Assembly (NCBI RefSeq): GCF_004362805.1
Contig: NZ_SNYF01000005.1
Coordinates: 813,201-877,200, forward strand
Direction: 5' to 3'
From: Algoriphagus boseongensis
GTDB taxonomy: Bacteria > Bacteroidota > Bacteroidia > Cytophagales > Cyclobacteriaceae
DNA: 64,000 bases
Shown one piece after another: positions 17,240 through 25,541 of the stretch. A model generated the notes under the pieces. The model saw only the letters and a program-made list of their open reading frames with translations. It did no database searches and was not told where the DNA came from. Each line of letters opens with the position of its first letter. Positions within the stretch are counted from its first letter, which is position 1. The position numbers were made by a program, and so were the translations under genes.

Positions 17240-17755
17240 ATGAACACATTCGAACTTCCAAAGAAGGGTGATTACCCCGGGTTTTATGAAAGCTACATTT
17301 CAAAAATCCAATATGACAATTATCCGGATTTGATAAAAAGTCAGATCAAAGAATTGAAAGACTTATTTTCCTCCAAGCCAGAAGGCTGGGATTCAATCGC
17401 CTATGAGGAGGGAAAATGGACGCCAAAGGAAGTTCTAGGACATGTCATTGATACGGAGAGAATAATGACCTTCCGTGCCTTATGCTTTGCAAGAGGAGAG
17501 AAAAAAGCCTTGCCAGGATTTGATCAGGATCCTTATGTACTCAATGCGAGATTTGGACAGGTTCCAATTTCCAATTTGTTGGAGGATTTTGAAGCCCAGA
17601 GAAAGGCTTTATTGACCTTGATTAGGACCTTACCTGATGGAGTTTTGGATTTGGTGGGTAATGCAAATGGCAATCCCATCACTCCCAGAGCGCTATTTTG
17701 GATCATTCCAGGACATTTTATCCATCATTTGAATATTTTTAAAGAAAGATACTAA
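17240..17755 (+). CDS. DinB superfamily (YfiT-like) metal-binding protein
   Basis: 171 residues from the ATG at 17240; upstream codons lack family similarity and reach back toward the peptidase gene. The DinB four-helix fold is marked by VLGHVIDTERIMTFRAL (first His in the helix) and the closing GHFIHHLNIFKERY (two further His). These three histidines form the metal triad of DinB/YfiT-type transferases, which use thiols such as bacillithiol in some phyla. The stop overlaps the phzF-like start by one base (TAATG), so the genes are coupled. Confidence 0.88.
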   Translation: MNTFELPKKGDYPGFYESYISKIQYDNYPDLIKSQIKELKDLFSSKPEGWDSIAYEEGKWTPKEVLGHVIDTERIMTFRALCFARGEKKALPGFDQDPYVLNARFGQVPISNLLEDFEAQRKALLTLIRTLPDGVLDLVGNANGNPITPRALFWIIPGHFIHHLNIFKERY

Positions 17756-18549
17756 TGAAAAGAATTCCAATCGCTGTAGTTGATGCTTTCACTGATCGCC
17801 CTTTTTCTGGCAATCCAGCCGGTATTTGCCTTTTGGAGGATTCTTTGACCAAAGAGCAAATGCAGTCCATAGCTATGGAAATGAACCTTAGTGAAACGGC
17901 ATTTGTGCAAAGATTACCAGAAGAGGGTCACTTTTCCCTCAGGTGGTTTACTCCAACTTTGGAAATCGACCTTTGTGGACATGCAACTTTGGCTTCTTCA
18001 TTTTGGATGCTTCAATCAGGCTGGGCTAATCCGGGAGAAATGATTCATTTCCATACCAAAAGTGGAGAACTTAAAGTGAAAAGTGAGGGGGAGGAGCTGG
18101 TAATGGATTTTCCTTTGATTCCAACCTATACCGATACCCATTCCTTTTTCAAGGAAAGTCTGTTTGGGAAAAAGATTATTCATGCAGCCCAACTGAAGAA
18201 GAATTGGATCTTTGAATTAGAGAATGAACAGGCTGTAAGGGAGCTGGTTCCTGATTTTGGGTTGATTGCTGCTCATAGTCAAGAAGGCTTTATTATTACT
18301 GCACAAGGGGATGAATATGACATGGTAAGTAGGTTTTTTGGGCCAAATGTAGGAGTACCCGAGGATCCGGTTACGGGTTTTGCTCATTGTGCTTTGGTAG
18401 ATTATTGGAATCAGAAAACTGGAAAAACTCAGTTTAATGCCTATCAAGCAAGTAAAAGAGGTGGAAAATTAGGCCTTGAAAAACATGACGATCGAGTCTT
18501 ACTAAAAGGCAGAGCAGTAGAAGTATTAGTAGGAACTATAGTGATTTAA
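17755..18549 (+). CDS. PhzF family isomerase/epimerase-like protein
   Basis: 264 residues, a normal PhzF length. Two-fold diaminopimelate-epimerase-like structure with FSGNPAGICLLED, the catalytic Glu in MNLSETAFVQR, EIDLCGHATLASS, and the second-half FGPNVGVPEDPVTGFAHC. The family includes the phenazine enzyme PhzF and many members of unknown substrate; no phenazine genes are nearby, so the substrate is unknown. It is translationally coupled to the DinB-like gene and 2 bases upstream of the channel gene. Confidence 0.9.
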   Translation: MKRIPIAVVDAFTDRPFSGNPAGICLLEDSLTKEQMQSIAMEMNLSETAFVQRLPEEGHFSLRWFTPTLEIDLCGHATLASSFWMLQSGWANPGEMIHFHTKSGELKVKSEGEELVMDFPLIPTYTDTHSFFKESLFGKKIIHAAQLKKNWIFELENEQAVRELVPDFGLIAAHSQEGFIITAQGDEYDMVSRFFGPNVGVPEDPVTGFAHCALVDYWNQKTGKTQFNAYQASKRGGKLGLEKHDDRVLLKGRAVEVLVGTIVI

Positions 18550-18551
18550 AA

Positions 18552-19274
18552 ATGACCCCCACTCAAGTCTATAAAGGTTCAAAATTCAGGCGATTAGTCA
18601 GGCATTTCAGTAATTATTGGCTGAATGACGCGAGTTTTTTGATCCTTTTGATTTTGTTGGTTTTTACAGTTTTTGTCCTTCCGGTTTTGATAGAGTACGG
18701 GCATATCAATATGCTCTTTGTAAACTTGGTTTTTATCTTCCTGTTTTTTACTGGAATCTGGTCTTCAGATAACAAGTTTCTGATTTTCTTGACCACGGCC
18801 TTATTTATGGCGCAGTTGGCTTTAAGAATTTTAAGATTTAGCAGCTTGCCCGTCGAGTTTTATTTGATGGAAAGGCTTGTAGGTTTGGTTAATATGCTTG
18901 TTTTCATATTCCTGAACTTTAGGCTCTTATTTAGAAATTATGAGGTGAATTTCTACCGCGTAATTGGAGCTATCAATGTCTATTTATTGCTGGCTATTTT
19001 GGGGGCCTTCGGATTTGAAATTATCCATTTGCTGATCGGAAGCTCAATTTCAGGGGTTGGTCAACATGTTTCTACTATTGATCCTACAGGTATGGATTCT
19101 GATTTCCCATCCTACATTTATTTCAGCTTAGTTTCCCTTACGACAGTAGGTTTTGGAGATATGATTCCAATCAATATCATTTCTAAAATGCTTGCTGGAT
19201 TCTTATCCACTGTAGGGATATTATATCCTGCAGTGGTGATCGCCAAATTGGTGGGAAGCAGTATTGGTAAATAA
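18552..19274 (+). CDS. Potassium channel family membrane protein
   Basis: 240 residues with about six hydrophobic segments. The K+ selectivity filter TTVGFGD (197-203) lies between a pore helix (about 185-196) and a final membrane helix (about 208-232). The preceding four spans (about 28-130) have no Arg-rich S4-like voltage sensor that I can see. No cytoplasmic RCK domain follows. It is the third gene of the DinB-PhzF-channel run, with 2 bases between stop and start, though the genes have no obvious common job. Confidence 0.88.
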   Translation: MTPTQVYKGSKFRRLVRHFSNYWLNDASFLILLILLVFTVFVLPVLIEYGHINMLFVNLVFIFLFFTGIWSSDNKFLIFLTTALFMAQLALRILRFSSLPVEFYLMERLVGLVNMLVFIFLNFRLLFRNYEVNFYRVIGAINVYLLLAILGAFGFEIIHLLIGSSISGVGQHVSTIDPTGMDSDFPSYIYFSLVSLTTVGFGDMIPINIISKMLAGFLSTVGILYPAVVIAKLVGSSIGK

Positions 19275-19277
19275 GAC

Positions 19278-19306
19278 TTTTTGATTCTTCCGTTCCTGTA
19301 ATTTCG
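19278..19306 (+). promoter_or_regulatory. Candidate Bacteroidota promoter of the S10 peptidase gene
   Basis: A TTTTTG element (about 19278-19283) and TAATTTCG (19299-19306) are similar in form to the Bacteroidota -33 TTTG and -7 TAnnTTTG elements, and would give a leader of about 50 bases. The spacing is a little short, so this is tentative. Confidence 0.3.
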
Positions 19307-19361
19307 CTAAAGTGAAACGCTAAAATGTCCTTATTTAACTGCGTAAATAAAGAATAGACCT

Positions 19362-20843
19362 ATGAGAAAAATTTACTTAAGTGTTCTGATTTTGCTTTGC
19401 GTCAATCTCTCTTTCGCTCAAACTGAAAGAAAAATTGAGGTAGAGTCTAAGGTGGAAACCACTGCAGAAGTGACCATAAAAGGCAAAAGAATGCCTTATA
19501 AAGCTACGGCTGGAACTCAGCCGGTTTGGGATGACAAAGGAGAGCCCATTGCTTCTTTGTTTTATACCTACTATGAAAGAACTGATATAACAGACAAGAC
19601 CAAAAGGCCTTTGATCATCAGTTTTAATGGAGGTCCAGGTTCTGCTTCCATTTGGATGCATTTGGCCTACACTGGTCCTGTTATTCTTAACATTGACGAT
19701 GAGGGATATCCAGTACAACCTTATGGTGTAAAATCCAATCCAAACTCAATTTTGGATGTGGCGGATATCGTCTATGTTGATCCTGTAAATACCGGATATT
19801 CAAGAATTGTTAAAGAAGATACGCCAAGAGGGACTTTCTTCGGAATTAATTCAGACATCAAATATTTGGCTGATTGGGTTAATACCTTTGTTACCCGCCA
19901 AAATAGATGGAGTTCTCCAAAGTATTTGATTGGAGAAAGTTATGGTACAACCCGAGTTGCGGGTTTGGTTTCCCAACTTCAAAACTCGCATTGGATGTAT
20001 TTCAATGGGGTGATTTTGGTTTCACCTACCGATATGGGAATTGATCGGGGAGGCCCAGTAAAAATGGCTAATTATTGGCCGTATTATGCAGCGACTGCTT
20101 GGTATCATAAAGCCTTACCTGCAGAACTTCAGGCCAAAGATCTTGATGAAATTCTAGCTATCGTGGAGCCAATGGCGGTGAATGAAATTCTTCCAGCAAT
20201 GGCAAAAGGTGGAATGCTTTCTGAAACTGAAAAAGATGCTATTGCAACCAAAATGGCATATTATTCTGGATTGAAAAAAGAAGTAATTCTTCAGCACAAT
20301 TTGATGGTGCCTACCAGCTTTTTCTGGAAAGAGCTTCTAAGAGAGCGGGATGGAATGACTATCGGTCGTTTGGATAGCCGATACAAGGGCTTTGATCGCA
20401 TGGAAGCTGGAGAGCGCTATGACTTTGATCCGGCCTTGACCAGCTGGAATCACGCTTTTGCGCCGGCGTTCAATTACTATGCAAAGAATGTTTTGAAGTA
20501 TAACACCGATTTGACTTACAATCTTTTTGGTCCGGTCAACCCTTGGGATAGAAGCAATGAGACGACAGGTTATGATTTAGGGACTGCCATGAGACAAAAT
20601 CCATATTTACATTTGATGGTTCAGTCTGGATATTTTGATGGTGGTACAGATTACTTCAATGCGAAATACAGTACCTGGCATATTGATCCAAACGGAAAAA
20701 TGAAGGACAGAATTGATTTCAAAGGCTATCGCTCAGGACATATGATGTATCTGAGAACTGAGGATTTGGCTACTTCAAATGAGGATATTCGACAGTTTAT
20801 TTTGAAGTCTTCTGTGGCCCCAAATCAACCTGCCAAATATTAA
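19362..20843 (+). CDS. Secreted S10 serine carboxypeptidase-like protein
   Basis: 493 residues with a signal peptide (about 1-20, CVNLSFAQ). Alpha/beta-hydrolase peptidase of family S10: oxyanion segment SFNGGPGSASIW (88-98), nucleophile Ser193 in GESYG (191-195), an acid candidate in GYFDGGTDYF and His in the closing GYRSGHMMYLR block. It would trim C-terminal residues from peptides outside the cytoplasm. It has its own upstream gap and a terminator, so it is monocistronic. Confidence 0.92.
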   Translation: MRKIYLSVLILLCVNLSFAQTERKIEVESKVETTAEVTIKGKRMPYKATAGTQPVWDDKGEPIASLFYTYYERTDITDKTKRPLIISFNGGPGSASIWMHLAYTGPVILNIDDEGYPVQPYGVKSNPNSILDVADIVYVDPVNTGYSRIVKEDTPRGTFFGINSDIKYLADWVNTFVTRQNRWSSPKYLIGESYGTTRVAGLVSQLQNSHWMYFNGVILVSPTDMGIDRGGPVKMANYWPYYAATAWYHKALPAELQAKDLDEILAIVEPMAVNEILPAMAKGGMLSETEKDAIATKMAYYSGLKKEVILQHNLMVPTSFFWKELLRERDGMTIGRLDSRYKGFDRMEAGERYDFDPALTSWNHAFAPAFNYYAKNVLKYNTDLTYNLFGPVNPWDRSNETTGYDLGTAMRQNPYLHLMVQSGYFDGGTDYFNAKYSTWHIDPNGKMKDRIDFKGYRSGHMMYLRTEDLATSNEDIRQFILKSSVAPNQPAKY

Positions 20844-20865
20844 TTCATACTTTGAATAGAAAATT

Positions 20866-20896
20866 AAAAAGCTCTGAATTTCAGAGCTTTTTGTTT
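20866..20896. terminator. Bidirectional terminator between S10 peptidase and gluQ
   Basis: AAAAAGCTCTGA (20866-20877) pairs with TCAGAGCTTTTT (20881-20892) around a three-base loop, with T-runs outward on both strands. It lies between convergent genes. Confidence 0.9.
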
Positions 20897-20897
20897 T

Positions 20898-21776
20898 TTA
20901 TTTTATCACATGATTTTTAAAATCTTCAAAGGTTCTAAGTTCTTCCTTTGCTCCAATTATTTGCCCAAGGGTCAGGAATAAGTCGCTTAGTTTTTTCCCT
21001 TCTTTTCTGAGATTTTGAATAGAAGTTGAACCGGCAGATTTGGAAAGCTTTTCATTTGACGGTCCTTTGATCAACTCGTTGTGGAAAAATGTGCAAGCTA
21101 AAAATTGAGGCTCTTTTAAAATTCTCGCCAAATCCAATTGGGCCAGGGTAGAAGGGTAAAGGTCTTTTCCCCGAACTATCAAATCAACACCAAAATGAAC
21201 ATCATCTACTACAGAAGTTAGATGATATGCAGGCAATCTGTCCTTTTTCCTAACAATATAAAAGGCCGTTTCCTCAGGGATTATGTCAGTTACTTTTTTA
21301 TCAGGATACTCAGTGAATGTCAAAAAATCAGAGTCCAGAGTATTGATTCTCCAGGAAGTGTCCAATCTATCCAAAGGAATTCTTCTATCCAGACATTGCC
21401 CTAAATAGTGTCCAGTTGGATTCATTTGAGTGATTTTCTTTCTGGAGCAATCACAGGCAAAAGCCAATTTGGAATCTCTGACTTTTTCTAAGGCAGACTT
21501 ATATAGCCCCATTCTATGGATTTGAGACCATTCTGATTCAAATTCCTGAACAGACTTTGGTCCTTTATCAATAGGGATTTCAAGGAAATCCAGGGTTTCG
21601 AAAATGTCTTCCACAAATTCAGTTCGATACCTTTCCCTATCCAAATCGTCTATTCGAAGTAAAATTTTTATGCCATGCTTTTCAGCCAAGGCTTTGGTAA
21701 GCAAAAAGGAATATGCATTTCCCAGATGAAGAAATCCGCTTGGAGTAGGAGCAATTCGGGTGTAATTGAAATTCAT
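20898..21776 (-). CDS. gluQ: Glutamyl-Q tRNA(Asp) synthetase (GluQ/YadB)
   Basis: 292 residues, the length of Glu-Q-RS and far shorter than a full GltX, because it lacks the anticodon-binding domain. It has the class I HIGH-type sequence APTPSGFLHLGNA near the start, a zinc-type CDC...HYLGQC cluster in the middle (CxC about residues 110-112 and Cys about 130), and the KMSKS-type EKLSKS. The enzyme attaches glutamate to queuosine at tRNA(Asp) position 34. It is divergent from the lipoprotein gene at 21811. Confidence 0.9.
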   Translation of the reverse strand: MNFNYTRIAPTPSGFLHLGNAYSFLLTKALAEKHGIKILLRIDDLDRERYRTEFVEDIFETLDFLEIPIDKGPKSVQEFESEWSQIHRMGLYKSALEKVRDSKLAFACDCSRKKITQMNPTGHYLGQCLDRRIPLDRLDTSWRINTLDSDFLTFTEYPDKKVTDIIPEETAFYIVRKKDRLPAYHLTSVVDDVHFGVDLIVRGKDLYPSTLAQLDLARILKEPQFLACTFFHNELIKGPSNEKLSKSAGSTSIQNLRKEGKKLSDLFLTLGQIIGAKEELRTFEDFKNHVIK

Positions 21777-21810
21777 TTGGCTAAATTAGACAGATTGACG
21801 CAAACTAAGG

Positions 21811-22479
21811 ATGAGAAAAATAAACCCGCTTCTGGCATTCCTTGCCATTTTATGCTCCTGCAAAAAATCTGAGCAAATTCCACAGACTGGACGGGAATGG
21901 ATTGAAAAATCAATTTCCTACCACGATCCGGAAAATGCATGGACTAAACTCAAGGCAAGTTTTGTTATTCAGGATAGTTTGCCTCCTGGAAGAGATTCAA
22001 GGTTTTATGAGTTTTCATTGGACAATTCTCAGGGGAAATTTGTCTATAGAATAGCCGGCCTCCATTACTTGGTTTGGGGAGATTCTGTTCAGGTTTTTGA
22101 AGGAGAGATTGAAAAGGAAAGGGCTTTGCGCATGAGGAATTACTATTCGTATCTCTGGGGATTACCCATGAAATTAATGGATCAGGAAACCCAAATAGAA
22201 GATGAAGTAAGAACTGAGAATTTGAATGGTAAAACGTATTCTGTGGTGAGAGTGCCTTACGAAAAGGACATTTGGTACTTTTATTTAGACCCCCAAACTT
22301 ACCGGATGGAGGCTTATAAATTTTATCAAGATGAGCCCAATTCAAAAGGAGAGATCATTTATCTCGAAAATGAAGTGGATTTTCAGGGAATGAAAATTCC
22401 CCAAAATAGGACTTGGTATAGAACCGAGACTCCCGAGTTTCTTGGGACGGATTTGCTACTGGAAATCAAACCTCAATAG
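21811..22479 (+). CDS. DUF6503-like/LolA-type lipoprotein
   Basis: 222 residues. The lipoprotein signal ends at LCSC (two candidate cysteines near 15 and 17). The mature part is mostly beta-strand with QGKFVYRIAG, VWGDSVQVFEG and the IWYFYLDPQTYRMEAYKF block, which I associate with Bacteroidota DUF6503 proteins, a half-barrel fold akin to LolA/LolB. A role in carrying lipid or a hydrophobic ligand is inference. It is followed after 66 bases by another secreted protein gene. Confidence 0.78.
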   Translation: MRKINPLLAFLAILCSCKKSEQIPQTGREWIEKSISYHDPENAWTKLKASFVIQDSLPPGRDSRFYEFSLDNSQGKFVYRIAGLHYLVWGDSVQVFEGEIEKERALRMRNYYSYLWGLPMKLMDQETQIEDEVRTENLNGKTYSVVRVPYEKDIWYFYLDPQTYRMEAYKFYQDEPNSKGEIIYLENEVDFQGMKIPQNRTWYRTETPEFLGTDLLLEIKPQ

Positions 22480-22545
22480 GCTGGATTAAGCATCTTTAAC
22501 TTCCTTGATTTTTTGTAGGGTTGGATTTGAAATACTTTTGAGGAA

Positions 22546-23280
22546 ATGAAATTCCCTCTTTTACTTTTTCTGGTCTTCATCTGCGTTTCTGCGCACTCTC
22601 AATCCGTCTATTCAGGGAATGTATTAGACGCGATTGATAAAAAATATTTGGAAGGAGTAGAGGTTTCTGTTTCGGGAAAAGAATCTGTCAAAACCAATTC
22701 TAGGGGGTATTTCAATATTTCAGCTTCTATGGGAGATACCCTGTTAGTAAGATTTCCAGGGTTTTTTGAAAAAAGAGTTCCCTTGACTCAAGAGCGATTT
22801 TTGTTGTTGGAAATTTATGATCAGGCAAGGCTATTGCCCACTTTTCAGGTAGAGGCAGAGCCTTATCGTTTTAGATTTAAAGACGGAAAATTATATCTGG
22901 CAGAGGATGAACCCGAAGGCACCAAAAGCCTTTCGAAATCTATGGGTGTTACCACCTTATCCGATCCGACTTCTTTGCAGGGAGGTTTTGCAGTATATGG
23001 AGTCATTTCTCAGTTTACCCGACGAAATAGGCAGCTTAGAGCCTACGAGAAGAAATTAGATTGGGAAAGGAGGAGAACGGGATATCTTGAAATCATTGAC
23101 TCAGATTCTATCCGAACTGAATTGATGAAAACTTATTCACTGGATAGGCCAAAATGGGATGAACTCGTAATACGATTCAATGAATTTCATCAGAGCCATG
23201 AATTTTTGGACTGGCCATCGGATCGTGTTCTCGCCTCCTTAAAGGAATTCATTCGATTGGAATCCTATCTTATGGATTAA
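22546..23280 (+). CDS. Secreted carboxypeptidase-regulatory-like domain protein
   Basis: 244 residues with a signal peptide (about 1-18). Residues 20-95 form a CarboxypepD_reg-like beta-sandwich (VYSGNVLDAIDKKYLEGVEV, TNSRGYFNISASMGDTLLVR). This module is common at the N-terminus of TonB receptors, but here no plug or barrel follows; the remaining 150 residues are charged with no recognised motif. The family is typical of Bacteroidota and function is unknown. Its stop overlaps the end of the convergent DUF4442 gene by four bases. Confidence 0.8.
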   Translation: MKFPLLLFLVFICVSAHSQSVYSGNVLDAIDKKYLEGVEVSVSGKESVKTNSRGYFNISASMGDTLLVRFPGFFEKRVPLTQERFLLLEIYDQARLLPTFQVEAEPYRFRFKDGKLYLAEDEPEGTKSLSKSMGVTTLSDPTSLQGGFAVYGVISQFTRRNRQLRAYEKKLDWERRRTGYLEIIDSDSIRTELMKTYSLDRPKWDELVIRFNEFHQSHEFLDWPSDRVLASLKEFIRLESYLMD

Positions 23281-23783
23281 CTTTTCCTTTTAAAGGACCA
23301 GGTAACAAAGAATTTTGCAACAGTTGCTCCCTCCGGATTTTTGCCTTCTGAAATTAGGGTGAGTTGGGCAGTATCACCGGGATTTAAGCTTTCAATCAAA
23401 GAAAACAATTCTTCTCCTTGGGTACAGGTAAAAGTAATTTTGGAATTCGCTTTTTTATAATATTCTGCCCTAAAATCTACTACCAGCATGCTGAATTGAC
23501 CTTTTCCTGCCAAGGCAAGCTGACAAAGTGCCCCGGTGCTCAATTCGGCAGCACCAGCCATGGCAGCGAAGTAAATGGATTTAAATGGGTTCTGAGACCT
23601 CCAAAAGTAGGGGATTGTGATCTCGCATTTTTCCTGATCTAAATGCTTGACTCTTAGCCTCCAAAAAACTGCGGAAGGCAGCTTGAATAACATCGCCCAC
23701 CAAAAAATAAATGAATTAGTCATTTTCTTTTGATAATCTTTGGCGGCTGGACTTAAGGAGCTCACTTGATTTTGTACATTCAT
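23277..23783 (-). CDS. DUF4442 hotdog-fold thioesterase-like protein
   Basis: 168 residues from the ATG at 23781-23783. The frame extends to 24044, but that extension is antisense to the signal peptide of the M48 gene and is rejected. The sequence matches DUF4442 (hotdog thioesterase-like) with MLFKLPSAVFW, KCEITIPYFWRSQNPFKSIY and AMAGAAELSTGAL; it probably acts on acyl thioesters, substrate unknown. It is divergent from the M48 peptidase gene across 91 bases. Confidence 0.85.
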   Translation of the reverse strand: MNVQNQVSSLSPAAKDYQKKMTNSFIFWWAMLFKLPSAVFWRLRVKHLDQEKCEITIPYFWRSQNPFKSIYFAAMAGAAELSTGALCQLALAGKGQFSMLVVDFRAEYYKKANSKITFTCTQGEELFSLIESLNPGDTAQLTLISEGKNPEGATVAKFFVTWSFKRKS

Positions 23784-23874
23784 TGAAGGAGGAATTTGAC
23801 CTAAAATAAGAAAATTTATCCTTGAAAAGCGGCTTGGTACTTTTTTTGAAAATTGATTAGAAAATATCGAAACC

Positions 23875-24669
23875 ATGAAAAAAATACTCTCTTTTTTATT
23901 CTTAGGACTAGTAGTGTATGCCTGTGCAAAGGTTCCCCTTACTGGAAGAATGCAGCTTGCGGCTGTTCCCAATGAAGAAATTATGCCCTTGGTGAATGAA
24001 CAATACCAAACATTTAAAAAGGATTCAAAACTCCTTTCCAACACTCCTGATGGCCAGAAAGTTGTCCGGGTTGGAGAAAGAATTTCTAAGGCAGTGGAAG
24101 AGTTTTTGGTAAAAGAGGGATATCAAGATTTGGTGAAATCTTTCAAATGGGAGTTTAATCTAGCCGAATCCGATCAAGTCAACGCTTGGTGTATGCCTGG
24201 AGGAAAGGTCGCATTTTATACAGCGATCATGCCGGTGTGCCAGGATGAAAATGGGATTGCAGTAGTTATGGGCCATGAGGTGGCTCATGCTGTAGCTTCT
24301 CATGCCAGAGAAAGAATGTCTAACGGAATGTTGGCTAATTTGGGGATTTCTGCGGTTTCGGTGGCTATTGGTCAAAATCCAACTTTAACACAGCAGATTT
24401 TCCTTCAATCCGTAGGTATTGGATCCGAACTGGGGATGCTGAGCTTTTCCAGAAAACATGAATTGGAAGCCGATGAACTAGGATTGATTTTTATGGCGAT
24501 GGCAGGTTATGATCCTAGAACTGCTCCGGCATTTTGGGAGAGAATGGCAAAGGTTGGAGGAGAAGCCCCACCTGAATTTCTATCTACTCACCCAGGTCCG
24601 GATAGAAGAATCGAAAAATTAAACGCCAATATGGCAAAAGCCATGGAATACTATAATGCCGCTAAATAG
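23875..24669 (+). CDS. M48 family zinc metalloprotease lipoprotein (LoiP/BepA-type)
   Basis: 264 residues. Lipobox VYAC (Cys17) and a mature domain with the HEVAH zinc motif (134-138) and the third-ligand HELEADELG helix. The C-terminus carries the STHPGPDRRI motif seen in periplasmic M48 enzymes such as LoiP and BepA, which degrade misassembled outer-membrane proteins. It is likely anchored to a membrane on the periplasmic side. Monocistronic with a strong terminator. Confidence 0.93.
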   Translation: MKKILSFLFLGLVVYACAKVPLTGRMQLAAVPNEEIMPLVNEQYQTFKKDSKLLSNTPDGQKVVRVGERISKAVEEFLVKEGYQDLVKSFKWEFNLAESDQVNAWCMPGGKVAFYTAIMPVCQDENGIAVVMGHEVAHAVASHARERMSNGMLANLGISAVSVAIGQNPTLTQQIFLQSVGIGSELGMLSFSRKHELEADELGLIFMAMAGYDPRTAPAFWERMAKVGGEAPPEFLSTHPGPDRRIEKLNANMAKAMEYYNAAK

Positions 24670-24686
24670 GAGTTTTCTTTATCAAT

Positions 24687-24719
24687 AAACAGTTGGCAAG
24701 TAAATACTGCCAACTGTTT
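24687..24719. terminator. Terminator between M48 and exonuclease genes
   Basis: AAACAGTTGGCA (24687-24698) and TGCCAACTGTTT (24708-24719) form a perfect 12-bp stem with a nine-base loop between convergent genes. Confidence 0.85.
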
Positions 24720-24731
24720 ATTGCCTACTTT

Positions 24732-25538
24732 TTATTTGGTACCAAATCCTCTAAGCTTTACCTGTGTCAATTTTCTTTTGGTGTCCAAAGGAAAATCTCC
24801 CTTCATCATCCAATCGTAGTAGCCAGGTTCTTCCTTCAGTGCCTGTTCGATGGTTTTGCCCTTATGCTTGCCAAAGTTGAAAATTTCCTCTCCTTGAGAG
24901 TTGAAAATAAATCGACCGGCAAGATCTACCATTTTTTCATTTACCAGATCATGGATTTTCTTCATGTCGTTCTCAAAAACACCCAATCGATTTCCCTGAA
25001 GATCCTCAACTTCTTCTCCTAAATACCTTTCTACTTGGGCTCTAAAAACATCTACCGTTGCTAAAGTATCGGCTTCTGCGCTGTGAGCATTTTCCAGTTT
25101 TCTACCGCAATAAAACTTGTAAGCTGCAGTCAGATTTCTTTTCTCCATTAAATGAAAAATCTTTTGAGCATCCAGAAGATTTCTTCTTTCCAGATCAAAA
25201 TCAATCCCTGATCTGAGGAACTCCTCGACTAAAAGAGGAATGTCATATTTCAATACATTGAAACCAGCCAAATCTGCCTGACCCAGAAACTGGAAGACGT
25301 CCTTTGCTATATCCCTAAAAAAGGGTTCATTCTTGATGTCCTTGTCATAAATCCCGTGAATCAGGGAAGCTTCCAGAGGAATTGGAATACCAGGATTGAC
25401 TCTTCTGGTAAAGATTTGCTGCCCTCCATCTGGAGTGAGTTTTACGATGGAGATTTCTACAATTCGGTCAGTAGATACATTAGTCCCGGTAGCTTCCAGG
25501 TCAAAAAATGCAATGGGATTCTTTAAGTTTAACTTCAT
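24732..25538 (-). CDS. DnaQ-like 3'-5' exonuclease with C-terminal DUF3820-like domain
   Basis: 268 residues. DEDDh exonuclease motifs: FFDLEATGT (Exo I), AGFNVLKYDIPLL (Exo II) and HSAEADTLATVDV (Exo III). The C-terminal 60 residues (FNFGKHKGKTIEQAL, YYDWMMKGDFP) form a DUF3820-like module, often fused to this exonuclease in Bacteroidota. It resembles the DNA polymerase III epsilon family but is a stand-alone nuclease rather than a certain proofreading subunit. It lies 3 bases downstream of mpl, so it shares its transcript. Confidence 0.9.
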   Translation of the reverse strand: MKLNLKNPIAFFDLEATGTNVSTDRIVEISIVKLTPDGGQQIFTRRVNPGIPIPLEASLIHGIYDKDIKNEPFFRDIAKDVFQFLGQADLAGFNVLKYDIPLLVEEFLRSGIDFDLERRNLLDAQKIFHLMEKRNLTAAYKFYCGRKLENAHSAEADTLATVDVFRAQVERYLGEEVEDLQGNRLGVFENDMKKIHDLVNEKMVDLAGRFIFNSQGEEIFNFGKHKGKTIEQALKEEPGYYDWMMKGDFPLDTKRKLTQVKLRGFGTK

Positions 25539-25541
25539 TTT

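Noticed and set aside
23784..24044. Upstream extension of the DUF4442 frame.
   Set aside because: It runs antisense to the start of the M48 peptidase gene, whose lipobox and domain are clear, so the start at 23783 is used.
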